Below, in pieces: positions 36,621 to 46,965 of a DNA stretch of 64,000 nt. The notes beneath the pieces were generated by a model. The model had not been told where the DNA came from. It did no database searches and worked only from the letters and a program-made list of their open reading frames with translations. Source of the stretch: Sulfurihydrogenibium sp. YO3AOP1 (GTDB lineage: Bacteria; Aquificota; Aquificia; Aquificales; Hydrogenothermaceae); contig NC_010730.1 in assembly GCF_000020325.1 (NCBI RefSeq), positions 546,001 through 610,000 on the forward strand, given 5' to 3'. The position numbers were made by a program, and so were the translations under genes. Each line of letters begins with the position of its first letter. The first letter of the stretch is position 1.

Positions 36621-37691
36621 CTAACTATGATAATAAAATCCAAACTCCTCAGAAAGAATGCCTTTAATTACCATTTCATTTAAAACTGTAAAAACATCAA
36701 ATTTTCCATCTACCGATTCTATGATTTTATCAATATAAACCTTATCAGACCCTATGATTTGAAGTATAAATTTTTCTTCCTCTGTTAAATCTAAAACTTT
36801 TTCAAAATTTTCCTTTTTAAAATTTAAAAATGGTAAATGGTCTTTAAAATCTTCAAAGCTTGTTATTGGAATAGCTCCATCTTTTATAAGAAGATTATTA
36901 CCTGTTGCAGAAGATAGATTTATGTTTGCCGGAACTGTAAAAACTAACCTACCGTAGTCGTTAGCATAATTAGCTGTTATTAAACTTCCTGATTTTTCTT
37001 GTGCTTCAATTACAAACGTTCCATAAGTCAATCCGGCTATAATTCTATTTCTATTTGGAAATGTGTATTGTGAAGGTTTTGTTCCAAACGGAAATTCAGA
37101 AATAATACAACCTTTCTCTGAGATTTCTTCATAAAGCTTTTTATTTTCGTAAGGATACACTATATCAATACCATTGCCTAAAACCGCAATAGTATAACCA
37201 TTTTCTTTTAAAGTTATTCTGTGTGCCAAGGTATCAATTCCGGAGGCAAGTCCAGAAACTATAGTTACACCATTCTTTGCCAATTCTTTAACGATAGAGT
37301 TTACTACATAAAGACCATAATTAGAATACTTTCTCGTTCCAACAACAGAAAGAGAGTTATCTAAATTATTTAAATTACCTTTAACATACAAAACCATTGG
37401 TGGGTCTGGAATTTCTTTTAGCAGCTTAGGATAGTTTTCAGAAGAAAATGGAATTATCCGGACGTTGTATTTTAAAGCTTTCTCATACTCTTTTAAAGCT
37501 CTTTCTCTTAAAGATTTATCTCTATTTACAATTAAATTTGCTATATTTTCACCAAAGTTTTCTTTTAGCTGATTAAAATCTGTATTAAGAATATTTTCCG
37601 AAGTTTTAAATTTGAGTATTAAATTTTTAAAAGTTATATTCCCAATACCTTTTATAAATGAAATTTCAAGAGAGCTTAGAATCTCATTCAA
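36621..37691 (-). CDS. dprA: DNA-processing protein DprA
   Basis: A 356-residue RecA-loading protein for natural transformation. The central Rossmann-like domain has LSVVGTRKYSNYG near residue 109, TIVSGLASGIDTLAH near 140 and NRIIAGLTYGTFVIEA near 216. An N-terminal helical SAM-like domain and a C-terminal winged helix (EEEKFILQIIGSDKVYIDKI) are present, so the full three-part architecture is kept. It is divergent from the PilZ gene. Confidence 0.92.
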   Translation of the reverse strand: MNEILSSLEISFIKGIGNITFKNLILKFKTSENILNTDFNQLKENFGENIANLIVNRDKSLRERALKEYEKALKYNVRIIPFSSENYPKLLKEIPDPPMVLYVKGNLNNLDNSLSVVGTRKYSNYGLYVVNSIVKELAKNGVTIVSGLASGIDTLAHRITLKENGYTIAVLGNGIDIVYPYENKKLYEEISEKGCIISEFPFGTKPSQYTFPNRNRIIAGLTYGTFVIEAQEKSGSLITANYANDYGRLVFTVPANINLSSATGNNLLIKDGAIPITSFEDFKDHLPFLNFKKENFEKVLDLTEEEKFILQIIGSDKVYIDKIIESVDGKFDVFTVLNEMVIKGILSEEFGFYYHS

Positions 37692-37749
37692 TATTGATAC
37701 TCCTTCTCATTGTGTTAAAATATTAGTATAACATAGGCCTGAGGTTGCT

Positions 37750-38400
37750 ATGTCAGACGGGATAATTGATAGGTTTATAAATAAACTACAAAAAGATAAA
37801 AAAATAGAAGCATATATTTTTTATGATGAATCACCAATAAAAGTTGTTTTACCTGTTTTAGATATAGATTTTGAAAGAAAGCAGATTGAGTTTGAAATAA
37901 ATCCAAAAATAGAAGCAATGATAAATCAGGAAAAAGAAATTTATGTAAGGTTTAGCAATGAAGTTCTACTTTTAAGACCTTTATTTTGGAATAAGGAAAC
38001 TTTAGTTACAACCTTTCCTTTTCTTGCTATAGAACCAAAAGTAAAAAGGGAACATGTAAGAGTAAAATGTTCCCAAAAAAATCCAATTCTATTAGAGATA
38101 GATGATGACATCAATGTATGTGTGCTGCTTAGGGACATTTCTGAGAAAGGATTTAGTTTTAAGTTGCCAAAAACTGTTTATTTAGAATTAAATAAACCAT
38201 TCTCAGGAAAACTTAATATTAATGGTAAATCCTTGCCAATTGTTTTTAAAGTTCTTTACAAAATAGAAAGACCTGATAATACTTATAGATATGGTGCAAA
38301 AATTTTAAATGCGACAGCTAAGGTTGAAGACGAAGTAGCAAAATACATTTTTGAAAGACAAAGGGAAATTGCAAAGATACTTAATACTTTTGCAGATTAA
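37750..38400 (+). CDS. PilZ-domain protein (c-di-GMP receptor, YcgR-like)
   Basis: A 216-residue protein with an N-terminal YcgR-type domain (about 1-95) and a PilZ domain (about 98-210). The c-di-GMP-binding RxxxR is in KREHVRVKC near residue 100, and the D/NxSxxG motif is DISEKGF near 130, both complete. PilZ proteins change motility or polysaccharide export on binding c-di-GMP. The Pel locus at the window's left end is a natural target in other bacteria, but the genes are 30 kb apart. It is convergent with queE (4-bp overlap). Confidence 0.85.
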   Translation: MSDGIIDRFINKLQKDKKIEAYIFYDESPIKVVLPVLDIDFERKQIEFEINPKIEAMINQEKEIYVRFSNEVLLLRPLFWNKETLVTTFPFLAIEPKVKREHVRVKCSQKNPILLEIDDDINVCVLLRDISEKGFSFKLPKTVYLELNKPFSGKLNINGKSLPIVFKVLYKIERPDNTYRYGAKILNATAKVEDEVAKYIFERQREIAKILNTFAD

Positions 38401-39059
38401 GGCAAACCTAAAACTTTATGGCACTGGGGTATAATTCTACTTTCAATGCCAAACTTCAAAAGCTCATCTTGCAATTTTAAAGCTTTATTAACCATTTCTG
38501 GCTTATTGCTTTCCGGTTGAAGTACGATAACATCGTTTTTAATATACTCCGTAAGGTCCGGTCTTATAATATGTTTAACGTCTAAGGTTTCATCAACGAC
38601 AAATTTAAACTCAGATATATAGGGTAAAAGATTTTTGTTTATAAAATAGAAAGGTGGTTTTGGTGAACATGTGATATAGATCTTAGACTTATCTAAGTTT
38701 TCAAAGTTTTGATTCCAAAGAGTACCGTTTGTTTCTATAAATACTTGATAGTTGTTTTCTATAAGATTTCCAACCAAAATATCAAGATTTTCTGTAAAGA
38801 ATGGCTCACCGCCTGTAATACAAACTCTTTTTAGATTGTATTTTTTTATCTCTTCTAAAATATCAGATATACTTAGTAACTTAAAGTTTTCTCCTGTATA
38901 AGAGTAGGGGGTATCACACCAACTACATCTTAAATTACAGCCTTCTAATCTTATAAAGACAACAGGAAGACCTACCCATCTTCCCTCGCCTTCAACAGAA
39001 CGAAATATTTCAACAACTTTAAAAGTTTCTTTATTGAGGTCTTTCTTCAACAATTTCAT
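38397..39059 (-). CDS. queE: 7-carboxy-7-deazaguanine synthase QueE
   Basis: A 220-residue radical SAM enzyme converting carboxy-tetrahydropterin to CDG on the preQ1/queuosine route. The cluster motif is C41-x3-C45-x2-C48 in [23 protein letters not shown] near 84 and the N-terminal [20 protein letters not shown] are family hallmarks. It overlaps the end of infB by 29 bp and so is the last gene of the translation operon. QueH, a later enzyme of the same route, is at 47770. Confidence 0.92.
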   Translation of the reverse strand: MKLLKKDLNKETFKVVEIFRSVEGEGRWVGLPVVFIRLEGCNLRCSWCDTPYSYTGENFKLLSISDILEEIKKYNLKRVCITGGEPFFTENLDILVGNLIENNYQVFIETNGTLWNQNFENLDKSKIYITCSPKPPFYFINKNLLPYISEFKFVVDETLDVKHIIRPDLTEYIKNDVIVLQPESNKPEMVNKALKLQDELLKFGIESRIIPQCHKVLGLP

Positions 39060-41817
39060 AAGCTTCTATTATGTCTCCTACTTTTATGTCATTAAAATTC
39101 TTTAAAGTAAGTCCACATTCAAAGCCTTTCTGAACTTCTTTAACATCTTCTTTAAATCTTTTTAAAGAGCTTATCTCTCCATCGTATATTACAACACCAT
39201 TCCTTACCAATCTGGCTTTTGCATTTCTTTTAATTATGCCATCTGTAATATAACATCCTGCTATTGTACCAATAGATTTTGCTTTAAACGTTGCTCTCAC
39301 TTCCGCAGTCCCGAGCAATACTTCTCTATAAGTAGGAGCAAGCATACCCTTCATTGCTTTTTCTAAATCTTCCAATGCTTGATAGATAATGTTATAAACT
39401 CTTATATCTACGTTCTCTTCTTCTGCAGCTTTTCTTGCTCCAGCATCTGGTCTAACGTTGAACCCTATAATTATTGCGTTAGATGCCGCTGCAAGCATAA
39501 CATCACTTTCTGTAATTCCACCAACAGCACCGTGTATTATATTAATACTTACTTCACTAAATTTATTTGAAAGCTCTTCTATGGACTTTCTGAGAGCCTC
39601 TAAAGAACCTTGTGTATCAGCTTTAATAATGATATTAATTTCTTTAACTTCGCTAAGATTTTCTAAATGTATTCTTGTCTTTTTAGCAAGAAGCTCTTCT
39701 TCTCTTCTTAATTTTCTAATTTCAGCTAACTGTTTAGCCTCTCTTTCTGATGCTTTTACAATAAATTTATCTCCCGCTTGAGGAACTTCTTCAAATCCAA
39801 GCACCTCTACGGGAGTTCCAGGTCCTGCTTCTTTAAGCCTTTCTCCTCTCTCGTTCAAAAGAGCCTTAACCTTACCCCAAGTATAACCAGCTACAAAGTA
39901 ATCTCCAACTTTTAAAGTACCATTCTCAACTAAAACAGTAGCTACAGGTCCTTTCTTAGGGTCTAATTTAGATTCAATAACTGTTCCTACTGCTTGCCTA
40001 TTAGGGTTTGCTTTGAGTTCTAACATTTCAGCAACGAGTAAGACCATTTCTAAAAGCTCTTCTACATTCTTTCCTGTTTTTGCAGATACATCTACAAAGA
40101 TCGTATCTCCACCCCATTCTTCTGGGATAAGTCCATACTGGGTAAGCTCTTGTCTTACTCTCATAGGGTCTGCACCAGGTTTATCTATCTTGTTAACAGC
40201 TACAACAATAGGAACTTTTGCACTTTTTGCGTGGTTAATAGCTTCTACAGTTTGAGGCTTTACTCCGTCATCTGCAGCAACTACTAAGATAGCTATATCT
40301 GCAACTTTTGACCCTCTTGCTCTTAAAGTTGTAAATGCCTCGTGTCCGGGTGTATCCAAGAATGTTATTTCTTTTCCGTTTGGAAGTTTTATTTTATAAG
40401 CACCTATATGCTGAGTGATACCACCATGCTCTTTTGCTGCAACATCTGTTTTTCTAATAGTGTCAAGCAACGTAGTTTTTCCGTGGTCTACGTGCCCCAT
40501 TACTACCACAACAGGCGGTCTTGGGACAAGATTTCCTTCTTCTTCAGCTGTTTCTTCTTCAGAAAGGATTTCTTCCTCTGCTTCTTTTTCTTCCTCTACA
40601 CCTTCTTCTTTCAGTTCAGCTAAAAATCCGTGTTCTTCTGCTATTTCTATAGCTATCTTAGGGTCTATTGTTTGGTTTACTGTTGCAAGTATTTTTCTTT
40701 TTAATAAATCCATCAATATTTGATTTACAGGAATATCTAATAAATCTGCTAACTCTCTAACTGTTATTACTTCAGGGATTTGGACGATTTTAATTTCTTC
40801 TTCTTTTGATTGCTCTTCTACTTCTTTTTTCTTCTCTTCTTTCTTAGGCTTTCTCTTTTTAGGTTGGCCTTCCATTAACTTTCTGAGGGCTTCCATTTCT
40901 TCTTTTTGTTCTTTTGCTAATCTTGTTTCTCTTTCCTCTTTTGTTTCTTTTTTCTCAACCCTTTTCTCTTCTTTTATAGACTCTGGAACGATAGCAATAG
41001 GGGTTGGTTGTTTTTCTTCTCTTTTTTCAAATCTCTCTTTTTTCTCAAATGGCTTTCTTTCTTCTTTGTATTTTTCTTTTTCAGCAAAACCTTCCTTAGG
41101 AGGTCTTGTTTCCTCTCTTTTTTCAAATTTTCCCTTTTTCTCGTATTTTTCTCTTTTTTCATATCCTTCTCTTTTTTCGTATGGCTTCTTTTCGAAAGGT
41201 TTTTTCTCGTAAGGCTTTCTTTCTTCTTTCTTTTCAAATTCTCTTTTTTCTTTTCTGAAAGGCTTTCTTTCTTCTTCTGCAACTACACCTTCTATTACTT
41301 CAGGAATTTCTTCTTTTTTTGGCTCTGGCTTAATTTCTTCTTCTTTTTTCTCTTCAGGAATTTCTTTTATTTTTTCTTTTGCTTTTAACTCTTCTTCTTT
41401 TTTAGCTTTTTCTTCCTCTTCTCTTCTTTTTCTCTCTTCTTCTAATTTCCTTAACTCTTCTTCTCTTCTTTTCTTTTCATCTTCTATGGCTTTTTTAACT
41501 TTTTCAACAGTTTCTTCATCAATGATTGTCCAGTTTGTGATCTCTTTTGAAAATCCCACTTCTTTTAATTTTTCTTCTAATTCAGAAAGAGTTATTCCTA
41601 AGCTGTGATAAAGGTCAAAAGCTTTAATTCCTTTTTCTTCTACTTGGACTTCTTTTACTTCTTGTGATTTTTTATATCTATCTTTGATTAAATCCACTAC
41701 TTCATCAGGTAATTTATCTGTAATCTTTTTAAGCCCTAATCCAAGCTCTTCATTTAACTCCTCTTTTAATTTTTTAGGGTCTATGCCTAACTCTAATGCT
41801 AAATCCTTTAACTTCAA
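39031..41817 (-). CDS. infB: Translation initiation factor IF-2
   Basis: A 928-residue GTPase that brings initiator tRNA to the ribosome. An N-terminal IF2-N fold is followed by a Lys/Glu/Arg-rich low-complexity region (about 100-310), a second IF2-N-like segment (about 350-410), then the G domain with [14 protein letters not shown] near 440, DTPGHE near 487 and NKID near 541, and C-terminal domains II-IV. The start is TTG 41817, six bases after GGAGGT. The charged region explains several long false open frames on both strands. Confidence 0.97.
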   Translation of the reverse strand: MKLKDLALELGIDPKKLKEELNEELGLGLKKITDKLPDEVVDLIKDRYKKSQEVKEVQVEEKGIKAFDLYHSLGITLSELEEKLKEVGFSKEITNWTIIDEETVEKVKKAIEDEKKRREEELRKLEEERKRREEEEKAKKEEELKAKEKIKEIPEEKKEEEIKPEPKKEEIPEVIEGVVAEEERKPFRKEKREFEKKEERKPYEKKPFEKKPYEKREGYEKREKYEKKGKFEKREETRPPKEGFAEKEKYKEERKPFEKKERFEKREEKQPTPIAIVPESIKEEKRVEKKETKEERETRLAKEQKEEMEALRKLMEGQPKKRKPKKEEKKKEVEEQSKEEEIKIVQIPEVITVRELADLLDIPVNQILMDLLKRKILATVNQTIDPKIAIEIAEEHGFLAELKEEGVEEEKEAEEEILSEEETAEEEGNLVPRPPVVVVMGHVDHGKTTLLDTIRKTDVAAKEHGGITQHIGAYKIKLPNGKEITFLDTPGHEAFTTLRARGSKVADIAILVVAADDGVKPQTVEAINHAKSAKVPIVVAVNKIDKPGADPMRVRQELTQYGLIPEEWGGDTIFVDVSAKTGKNVEELLEMVLLVAEMLELKANPNRQAVGTVIESKLDPKKGPVATVLVENGTLKVGDYFVAGYTWGKVKALLNERGERLKEAGPGTPVEVLGFEEVPQAGDKFIVKASEREAKQLAEIRKLRREEELLAKKTRIHLENLSEVKEINIIIKADTQGSLEALRKSIEELSNKFSEVSINIIHGAVGGITESDVMLAAASNAIIIGFNVRPDAGARKAAEEENVDIRVYNIIYQALEDLEKAMKGMLAPTYREVLLGTAEVRATFKAKSIGTIAGCYITDGIIKRNAKARLVRNGVVIYDGEISSLKRFKEDVKEVQKGFECGLTLKNFNDIKVGDIIEAYEIVEERPQ

Positions 41818-41829
41818 ATATGAAACCTC

Positions 41830-42126
41830 CTATCCTTTTAAAAAACGTTTTATTTCTCTGCCCAAGTTGTTTTCTAAAACTGCAACAACGCCAACGTTAT
41901 TTTTTCCAAAAATTTTTCCAAGCTCCTGTTTATTTTTGAAAAAATAAATTTCAAATTTATTTAACTTTAATATATCCTTTTTTGTATTCTCTGAAAGGTC
42001 TTTTGCTAAAATCAAAAAGTGCTTTCCTTTAAGTTTATACAAATTTTCATATCCAAACTTTAATTTTCCAGACCTATAAGCAAGCTGCAGCAGTGATATA
42101 ACTTTCTTTTCAGCTTCTAAATCCAT
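41830..42126 (-). CDS. YlxQ-like L7Ae-family RNA-binding protein
   Basis: A 98-residue L7Ae/L30e-fold protein (KKVISLLQLAYRSGKLKFGYE near the N-terminus, HFLILAKDLSEN in the middle). It lies between nusA and infB, where ylxQ is found in many bacteria. These proteins bind kinked RNA, and the exact role is unsettled. The ATG overlaps the nusA stop by one base. Confidence 0.85.
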   Translation of the reverse strand: MDLEAEKKVISLLQLAYRSGKLKFGYENLYKLKGKHFLILAKDLSENTKKDILKLNKFEIYFFKNKQELGKIFGKNNVGVVAVLENNLGREIKRFLKG

Positions 42127-43241
42127 TATTTACTTGGTAGTTTTTGAATTCTCTCAAAATCTTCTTCACTTAATATATCTATATGCCAGCCGGTTAACTT
42201 GTGAGCTAATTTTGCATTTATGCCGTTTTTTCCTATCGCTAAGGAAAGTTCTTCTCTTGGAACAGCAATCTCTATTCTTTTTTCTCTTGGAAGAAGTCTA
42301 TATTTTTTAGCTCTTGCAGGAGCTAAAGCTCTGATAATAAATTTTGCCGGGTCTTCATCCCATTCTATAACATCTATCTTTTCACCGGATAATTCTGAAG
42401 AAACATTTAGGATTCTGCTGCCTTTTAAGCCGACTACGACACCAACAGGGTCTATATTTTTATCCTTTGAATAAACTGCTACCTTTGCTCTTTCTCCTGG
42501 CTCTCTTGCAACCGCCTTAACCTCGATTTCACCTTCTGCAATTTCAGGAACCTCTATTTCTAATAATTTTTTAAGAAAGTTAGGGTGTGTTCTACTAAGT
42601 ATAACCATTGGTGGTTCGAAAACTTTTATGACCCTTTTTAACTTTCCTTTTTCTATGATTGGATAGGTGTTTTCTTTAGAAACTTTTAAAACCAAAGCTC
42701 TTATTCTATCACCTATTTTGTATTTTTCCTTTGGAATTTGCTCTTCCTTTGGCAAAATTGCCTCAATTCTTCCTAAGTCTACGATTATATCATCACCTTC
42801 AAATCTTCTAACAGTTCCGGTTATTATTTTTCCTTCATAATCTTTAAACTCTCTATATAAAATATCTCTTTCAACCTTTGAAACTTTTTTAGCTATTACC
42901 TCTTTAGCAACGCTTAAAGCGATTCTTCCAATATCTTCAAGATTCAATGGAACATACACGTATTTTCCATAATCTGCGTTTGGGTCGTAATTTTTTGCTT
43001 CTTCTAAAGCAATTTCTTTTGTTTCATCTTCTACAAATGGCGTGACTTTTTTCTTGATTAAAACTTTTAATTCATCTTTTTCTTTATCAAAAATAATTTT
43101 TACAGCATCCTTTTCTCTTAATTTAAACTCTTTTTTTACAGCTGTTAAAATACCATCTCTTAATGCTTTTTCTATAACATCTTCAGGAATATTTTTTTCT
43201 CTTGATATGGTTTCTATTACATTTTTTAGTTTTACAGACAT
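42126..43241 (-). CDS. nusA: Transcription elongation/termination factor NusA
   Basis: A 371-residue factor with the core layout: an N-terminal RNA-polymerase-binding domain (1-130), an S1 domain (GKIITGTVRRFEGDDIIVDL, about 135-200), and KH1 and KH2 domains (GVVVGLKGSRILNVSSEL; ELSLAIGKNGINAKLAHKLT near the C-terminus). It lacks the C-terminal acidic repeats of E. coli NusA (495), as in many non-proteobacteria. It lies in rimP-nusA-ylxQ-infB order. Confidence 0.96.
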   Translation of the reverse strand: MSVKLKNVIETISREKNIPEDVIEKALRDGILTAVKKEFKLREKDAVKIIFDKEKDELKVLIKKKVTPFVEDETKEIALEEAKNYDPNADYGKYVYVPLNLEDIGRIALSVAKEVIAKKVSKVERDILYREFKDYEGKIITGTVRRFEGDDIIVDLGRIEAILPKEEQIPKEKYKIGDRIRALVLKVSKENTYPIIEKGKLKRVIKVFEPPMVILSRTHPNFLKKLLEIEVPEIAEGEIEVKAVAREPGERAKVAVYSKDKNIDPVGVVVGLKGSRILNVSSELSGEKIDVIEWDEDPAKFIIRALAPARAKKYRLLPREKRIEIAVPREELSLAIGKNGINAKLAHKLTGWHIDILSEEDFERIQKLPSK

Positions 43242-43255
43242 GCCTACTCCTACAC

Positions 43256-43699
43256 TTAAAAGTCTAATTTTGTTTGGCTAACATTTTCAAATGGAATCTC
43301 TACAGTTTCTTCATTTTCTTTAATTTTTACTTTTTCATCTTCTAAACCCAGCAGTGTACCTTTAAACACTTTTTTCTCATTGATAGGTTCTTTTGTTTTT
43401 ACTACTACATCTCTACCTTTGAAAATATCGTATTCTTCTATATTCTTAAATTTTCTGTCTAATCCTGGTGAAGAAACTTCAAGGATATATGCTTTATCAA
43501 TTAAATCTTCAACATCAAGTAAAGCTCCTATTCTTTTGCTTACCCATTCACAATCATCTATGGATGTACCTTCCGGATTGTATATGTAAATACGCAAAAT
43601 TGGTCTTTTGCTTGGTATAAACTCAATATCCACAAGTTTAAAGTCTCTTTCTTCTAAAATAGGTAAAAGTAATTCCTTTACCTTTTCTTCAACCTTCAT
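43256..43699 (-). CDS. rimP: Ribosome maturation factor RimP
   Basis: A 147-residue 30S assembly factor. The N-terminal alpha/beta domain has LLLPILEERDFKLVDIEF and DDCEWVSKRIGALLDVEDLI, then YILEVSSPGLDRKFK; the C-terminal SH3-like domain covers about 90-147. Its position before nusA is conserved across bacteria. It is 88 bp after frr, with no clear terminator, so readthrough from the rpsB unit is likely. Confidence 0.95.
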   Translation of the reverse strand: MKVEEKVKELLLPILEERDFKLVDIEFIPSKRPILRIYIYNPEGTSIDDCEWVSKRIGALLDVEDLIDKAYILEVSSPGLDRKFKNIEEYDIFKGRDVVVKTKEPINEKKVFKGTLLGLEDEKVKIKENEETVEIPFENVSQTKLDF

Positions 43700-43787
43700 A
43701 AACTAACCTCAAAGTTATTAAAAAATAGTACAATCTAATTTATAAATTTTATCATAAATTTCAAAGAGTTATTTGATTTAAAGGGAT

Positions 43788-44342
43788 TTAAATAGATAGG
43801 ATTTCTTTTTCCTTAGCCTCTGTAAGTTGATTGATTTCTTCTATGTATCTGTCTGTTAATTTTTGGAGTTTTTCAAGAGCTTTTTTGATGTCGTCTTCTG
43901 AAAAGCCTTCTTTTTTGAGTTTTTCTATGTTTTCTTTTTCGTCTCTTCTTATATTTCTAATTGCTATTCTTGCTTCTTCTGCAAACTTATGAATCATTTT
44001 TACAACTTCTTTCCTTCTTTCTTCTGTCATTGGTGGAAGGTTTAATCTTATAACGTTTCCTTCTGTTTGCGGATTTGCTCCAAGATTTGCTTCCATCAAC
44101 GCTTTTTCTATTAGTTTTACAGCTGATTTGTCCCATGTTTGGATTACGATTTGAGCTGGCTCTGGAGTTGAGATTGTTGCAAGCTGTTTTAAAGGAAGTT
44201 CTGTTCCGTAGTAATCTATTTTTATATTTTCAACTAATCCTGTAGAAGCTCTGCCTGTTCTAATTCCTAAAAGTTCTTCTTTGTATTTATTAACTGCTCC
44301 CTTCATTCTTTTTTCTGCTTCTTTAAGATATTCTTCTATCAT
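43788..44342 (-). CDS. frr: Ribosome recycling factor
   Basis: A 184-residue factor that splits post-termination ribosomes with EF-G. The long-helix domain I shows KRMKGAVNKYKEELLGIRTGRAS at the start and LPPMTEERRKEVVKMIHKFAEEARIAIRNIRRD in the second half; domain II (ENIKIDYYGTELPLKQLATIS) lies between. Length is normal. It is 12 bp after pyrH. Confidence 0.96.
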   Translation of the reverse strand: MIEEYLKEAEKRMKGAVNKYKEELLGIRTGRASTGLVENIKIDYYGTELPLKQLATISTPEPAQIVIQTWDKSAVKLIEKALMEANLGANPQTEGNVIRLNLPPMTEERRKEVVKMIHKFAEEARIAIRNIRRDEKENIEKLKKEGFSEDDIKKALEKLQKLTDRYIEEINQLTEAKEKEILSI

Positions 44343-44354
44343 TTTTAACCCTCC

Positions 44355-45068
<714 letters not shown>

Positions 45069-45662
45069 TTACTCTCCAAGCTCGTATCTGCAAAATCTTC
45101 TAACTTGAATGTTTTCACCAATTTTAGCTATATACTCTTTTACTAATTCTTCAATAGTTTTTTTGTCATCTTTAATGTAAGGCTGTTCATATAAGCATAC
45201 TTCTTTATAGAATTTCTCTAATTTTCCTTCCGCTATTTTTTCTGCAATGTGAGCCGGTTTTCCTTCTGCAACTGCAGCTTCTCTTGCAATTTCTCCTTCT
45301 TTTTCAACAACTTCTCTTGGGACATCCTCTCTTTTAACGTACTGTGGCTTCATAGCTGCAATTTGTAAAGCTATTTCGTTAGCAAGTTCTTTGAAAAGTT
45401 CGTTTCTAGCAACGAAGTCTGTTTCACAGTTTAATTCTAAAAGAACGCCAATTCTTCCGCCGGCGTGTATATATGCATGAATTAATCCTTCTTTTGTCTC
45501 TCTTCCTGCTTTCTTAGCAGCTTTTGCAACACCTTTTTTTCTTAAAATTTCAACTGCAAGCTCTAAATCGCCATTAGCCTCCTCTAAAGCTGATTTACAT
45601 TCGAGCATTCCAGCGCCGGTCATTTCTCTAAGAGTCTTAACTAATTTTGCATCAACAGCCAT
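45069..45662 (-). CDS. tsf: Elongation factor Ts
   Basis: A 197-residue nucleotide-exchange factor for EF-Tu. The N-terminal UBA-type domain ([27 protein letters not shown]) and the first core subdomain ([23 protein letters not shown]) are clear. It is the short form of EF-Ts, with a reduced C-terminal part, as in Thermus. It overlaps the rpsB stop by one base. Confidence 0.95.
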   Translation of the reverse strand: MAVDAKLVKTLREMTGAGMLECKSALEEANGDLELAVEILRKKGVAKAAKKAGRETKEGLIHAYIHAGGRIGVLLELNCETDFVARNELFKELANEIALQIAAMKPQYVKREDVPREVVEKEGEIAREAAVAEGKPAHIAEKIAEGKLEKFYKEVCLYEQPYIKDDKKTIEELVKEYIAKIGENIQVRRFCRYELGE

Positions 45663-46546
45663 TAAAGCTCCTCCTTAGCTTCTTCTATTTCTTCATCTAT
45701 ATTAGATTTAACTTCTTTCTCTACCACTTCAGAAAGTTTATCTTCTTTTGAATAATTTTTAGCTCCCATATATCCAGATTCTACAACGTTAGCAGCTTCT
45801 GCTCTTGCTAAAAGCTCTTCTTCAATGGTTTTTGTTCCTACAGCTGTTCCGATAGATTCTCTCATCTTTTTGCCTTCTATTACAGCGTCAGCTATTTTAG
45901 AAGTAATTAATTGAATAGCTTTTATAGCATCATCATTGCCCGGGATTGGATAATCTATTTTGTCTGGGTCGCAGTTTGTATCTGCAATAGCTACAACACG
46001 GACGCCGAGTTTATTAGCTTCTGTAACAGCGTTATTTTCTCTTACTGTATCTACAACAAATATAATGTCCGGAACTCTGTCCATATCAACAATACCTTTT
46101 AGATACTTTTCAAGCTTTTCTTTTTGCTTCATTAAAGTTCTTGCTTCTTTTTTTGGTAAAACTTCAAATACACCTTCAGCTTCCATTTTCTGCAGCTTTC
46201 TTAATTTTGCAATGCTTTTCTTAACAGTTGCAAAGTTTGTGAACATACCGCCGAGCCATTTGTAGTTAACATAGTATGCTCTACATCTTTTAGCTTCTTC
46301 TTCTATGATGTTTTGAGCTTGTTTTTTTGTGCCAAGGAAAAGTATTTCTGCACCGTTTGCTACTTGCTCCGTAACGAATTCAAGAGCTTGTCTGAAGAGT
46401 GGAACTGTTTTTGAAAGGTCTATGATGTGAATGCCGTTTCTCTTAGTGTAGATGTACGGCTTCATTTTTGGGTTCCATCTTCTTACCGGATGTCCAAAAT
46501 GAACACCTGCTTCCAAGAGTTCTCTCATGCTGATTTCTACTGCCAT
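45662..46546 (-). CDS. rpsB: 30S ribosomal protein S2
   Basis: A 294-residue protein with the S2 hallmarks [40 protein letters not shown], and the repeated [26 protein letters not shown] region. It is longer than E. coli S2 (241) because of an acidic Glu/Lys tail of about 40 residues. AAAGGAGG precedes ATG. The pseudoknot-like leader at 46561-46622 ends just upstream of that ribosome site and may let S2 control its own synthesis. Confidence 0.97.
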   Translation of the reverse strand: MAVEISMRELLEAGVHFGHPVRRWNPKMKPYIYTKRNGIHIIDLSKTVPLFRQALEFVTEQVANGAEILFLGTKKQAQNIIEEEAKRCRAYYVNYKWLGGMFTNFATVKKSIAKLRKLQKMEAEGVFEVLPKKEARTLMKQKEKLEKYLKGIVDMDRVPDIIFVVDTVRENNAVTEANKLGVRVVAIADTNCDPDKIDYPIPGNDDAIKAIQLITSKIADAVIEGKKMRESIGTAVGTKTIEEELLARAEAANVVESGYMGAKNYSKEDKLSEVVEKEVKSNIDEEIEEAKEEL

Positions 46547-46560
46547 AAAAAATCCTCCTT

Positions 46561-46622
46561 TAAGGGTTTAGTCTTCCACTTCCACATAAAACACCCAAAC
46601 GGGCAACCCTTATGATGGAAGT
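46561..46622 (-). promoter_or_regulatory. Pseudoknot-like structured leader of rpsB
   Basis: On the mRNA strand the order is: strand 1 ACUUCCA (46622-46616), strand 2 UAAGGGUU (46612-46605), hairpin GCCC-GUUU-GGGU (46604-46593), strand 1' UGGAAGU (46584-46578), strand 2' AACCCUUA (46568-46561), then AAAGGAGG and the start codon. Strands 1/1' (7 bp) and 2/2' (8 bp) pair perfectly and interleave, giving an H-type pseudoknot whose second stem touches the ribosome-binding site. This geometry fits ribosomal-protein autoregulation; binding of S2 is inference. Confidence 0.65.
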
Positions 46623-46676
46623 GTGGTTATTTAAGAAAACTATTATATCATAAATTTAGATTTTTTGACTAATTTT

Positions 46677-46957
46677 AATATACGTCAGGTGAGAAATTGG
46701 GTGAAAGCAGAGATTCTTTGCCGGCTTCAAAATGACGATACTTTATCCAAGACCTCATCCTATTCTGTAATGGCAATTCATGAATTGCCTCTACTTTCGT
46801 TTTCCTTGTTTTATACTGAGGACTTTAGTCCGAATTGTTTCCCTTTTGAATTTTTGAAAATAAAGCAGGAGATTCTTTGCATGGCTTTAGAATGACAATC
46901 AAAAGGTTAATTAATTTTTAGACTTGGTTGAAATTTAAAGTACCCTCCCCAAAGCAT
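46677..46957. repeat. Dispersed mosaic intergenic element, copy 9
   Basis: This copy occupies most of the gap between the rpsB leader and the carbonic anhydrase gene. The left end is ATACGTCAGGTGAGAAATTG. It contains AGAGATTCTTTGCCGGCTTC with AAAATGAC (46709-46737), the palindrome GGCAATTCATGAATTGCC (46772-46789), a degenerate ACTGAGGACTTTAGTCCGAA module (46815-46834), and GAGATTCTTTGCATGGCTTT with AGAATGAC (46870-46897). The right end, TACCCTCCCCAAAGCAT, is poorly conserved. Confidence 0.72.
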
Positions 46958-46965
46958 ATTTTTAT

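Noticed and set aside
40342-41388. Several long Phe/Ser-rich frames opposite infB and a Lys/Glu-rich frame in another phase
   Set aside because: They arise from the GAA/AAG-rich charged region of IF-2 read in other frames.
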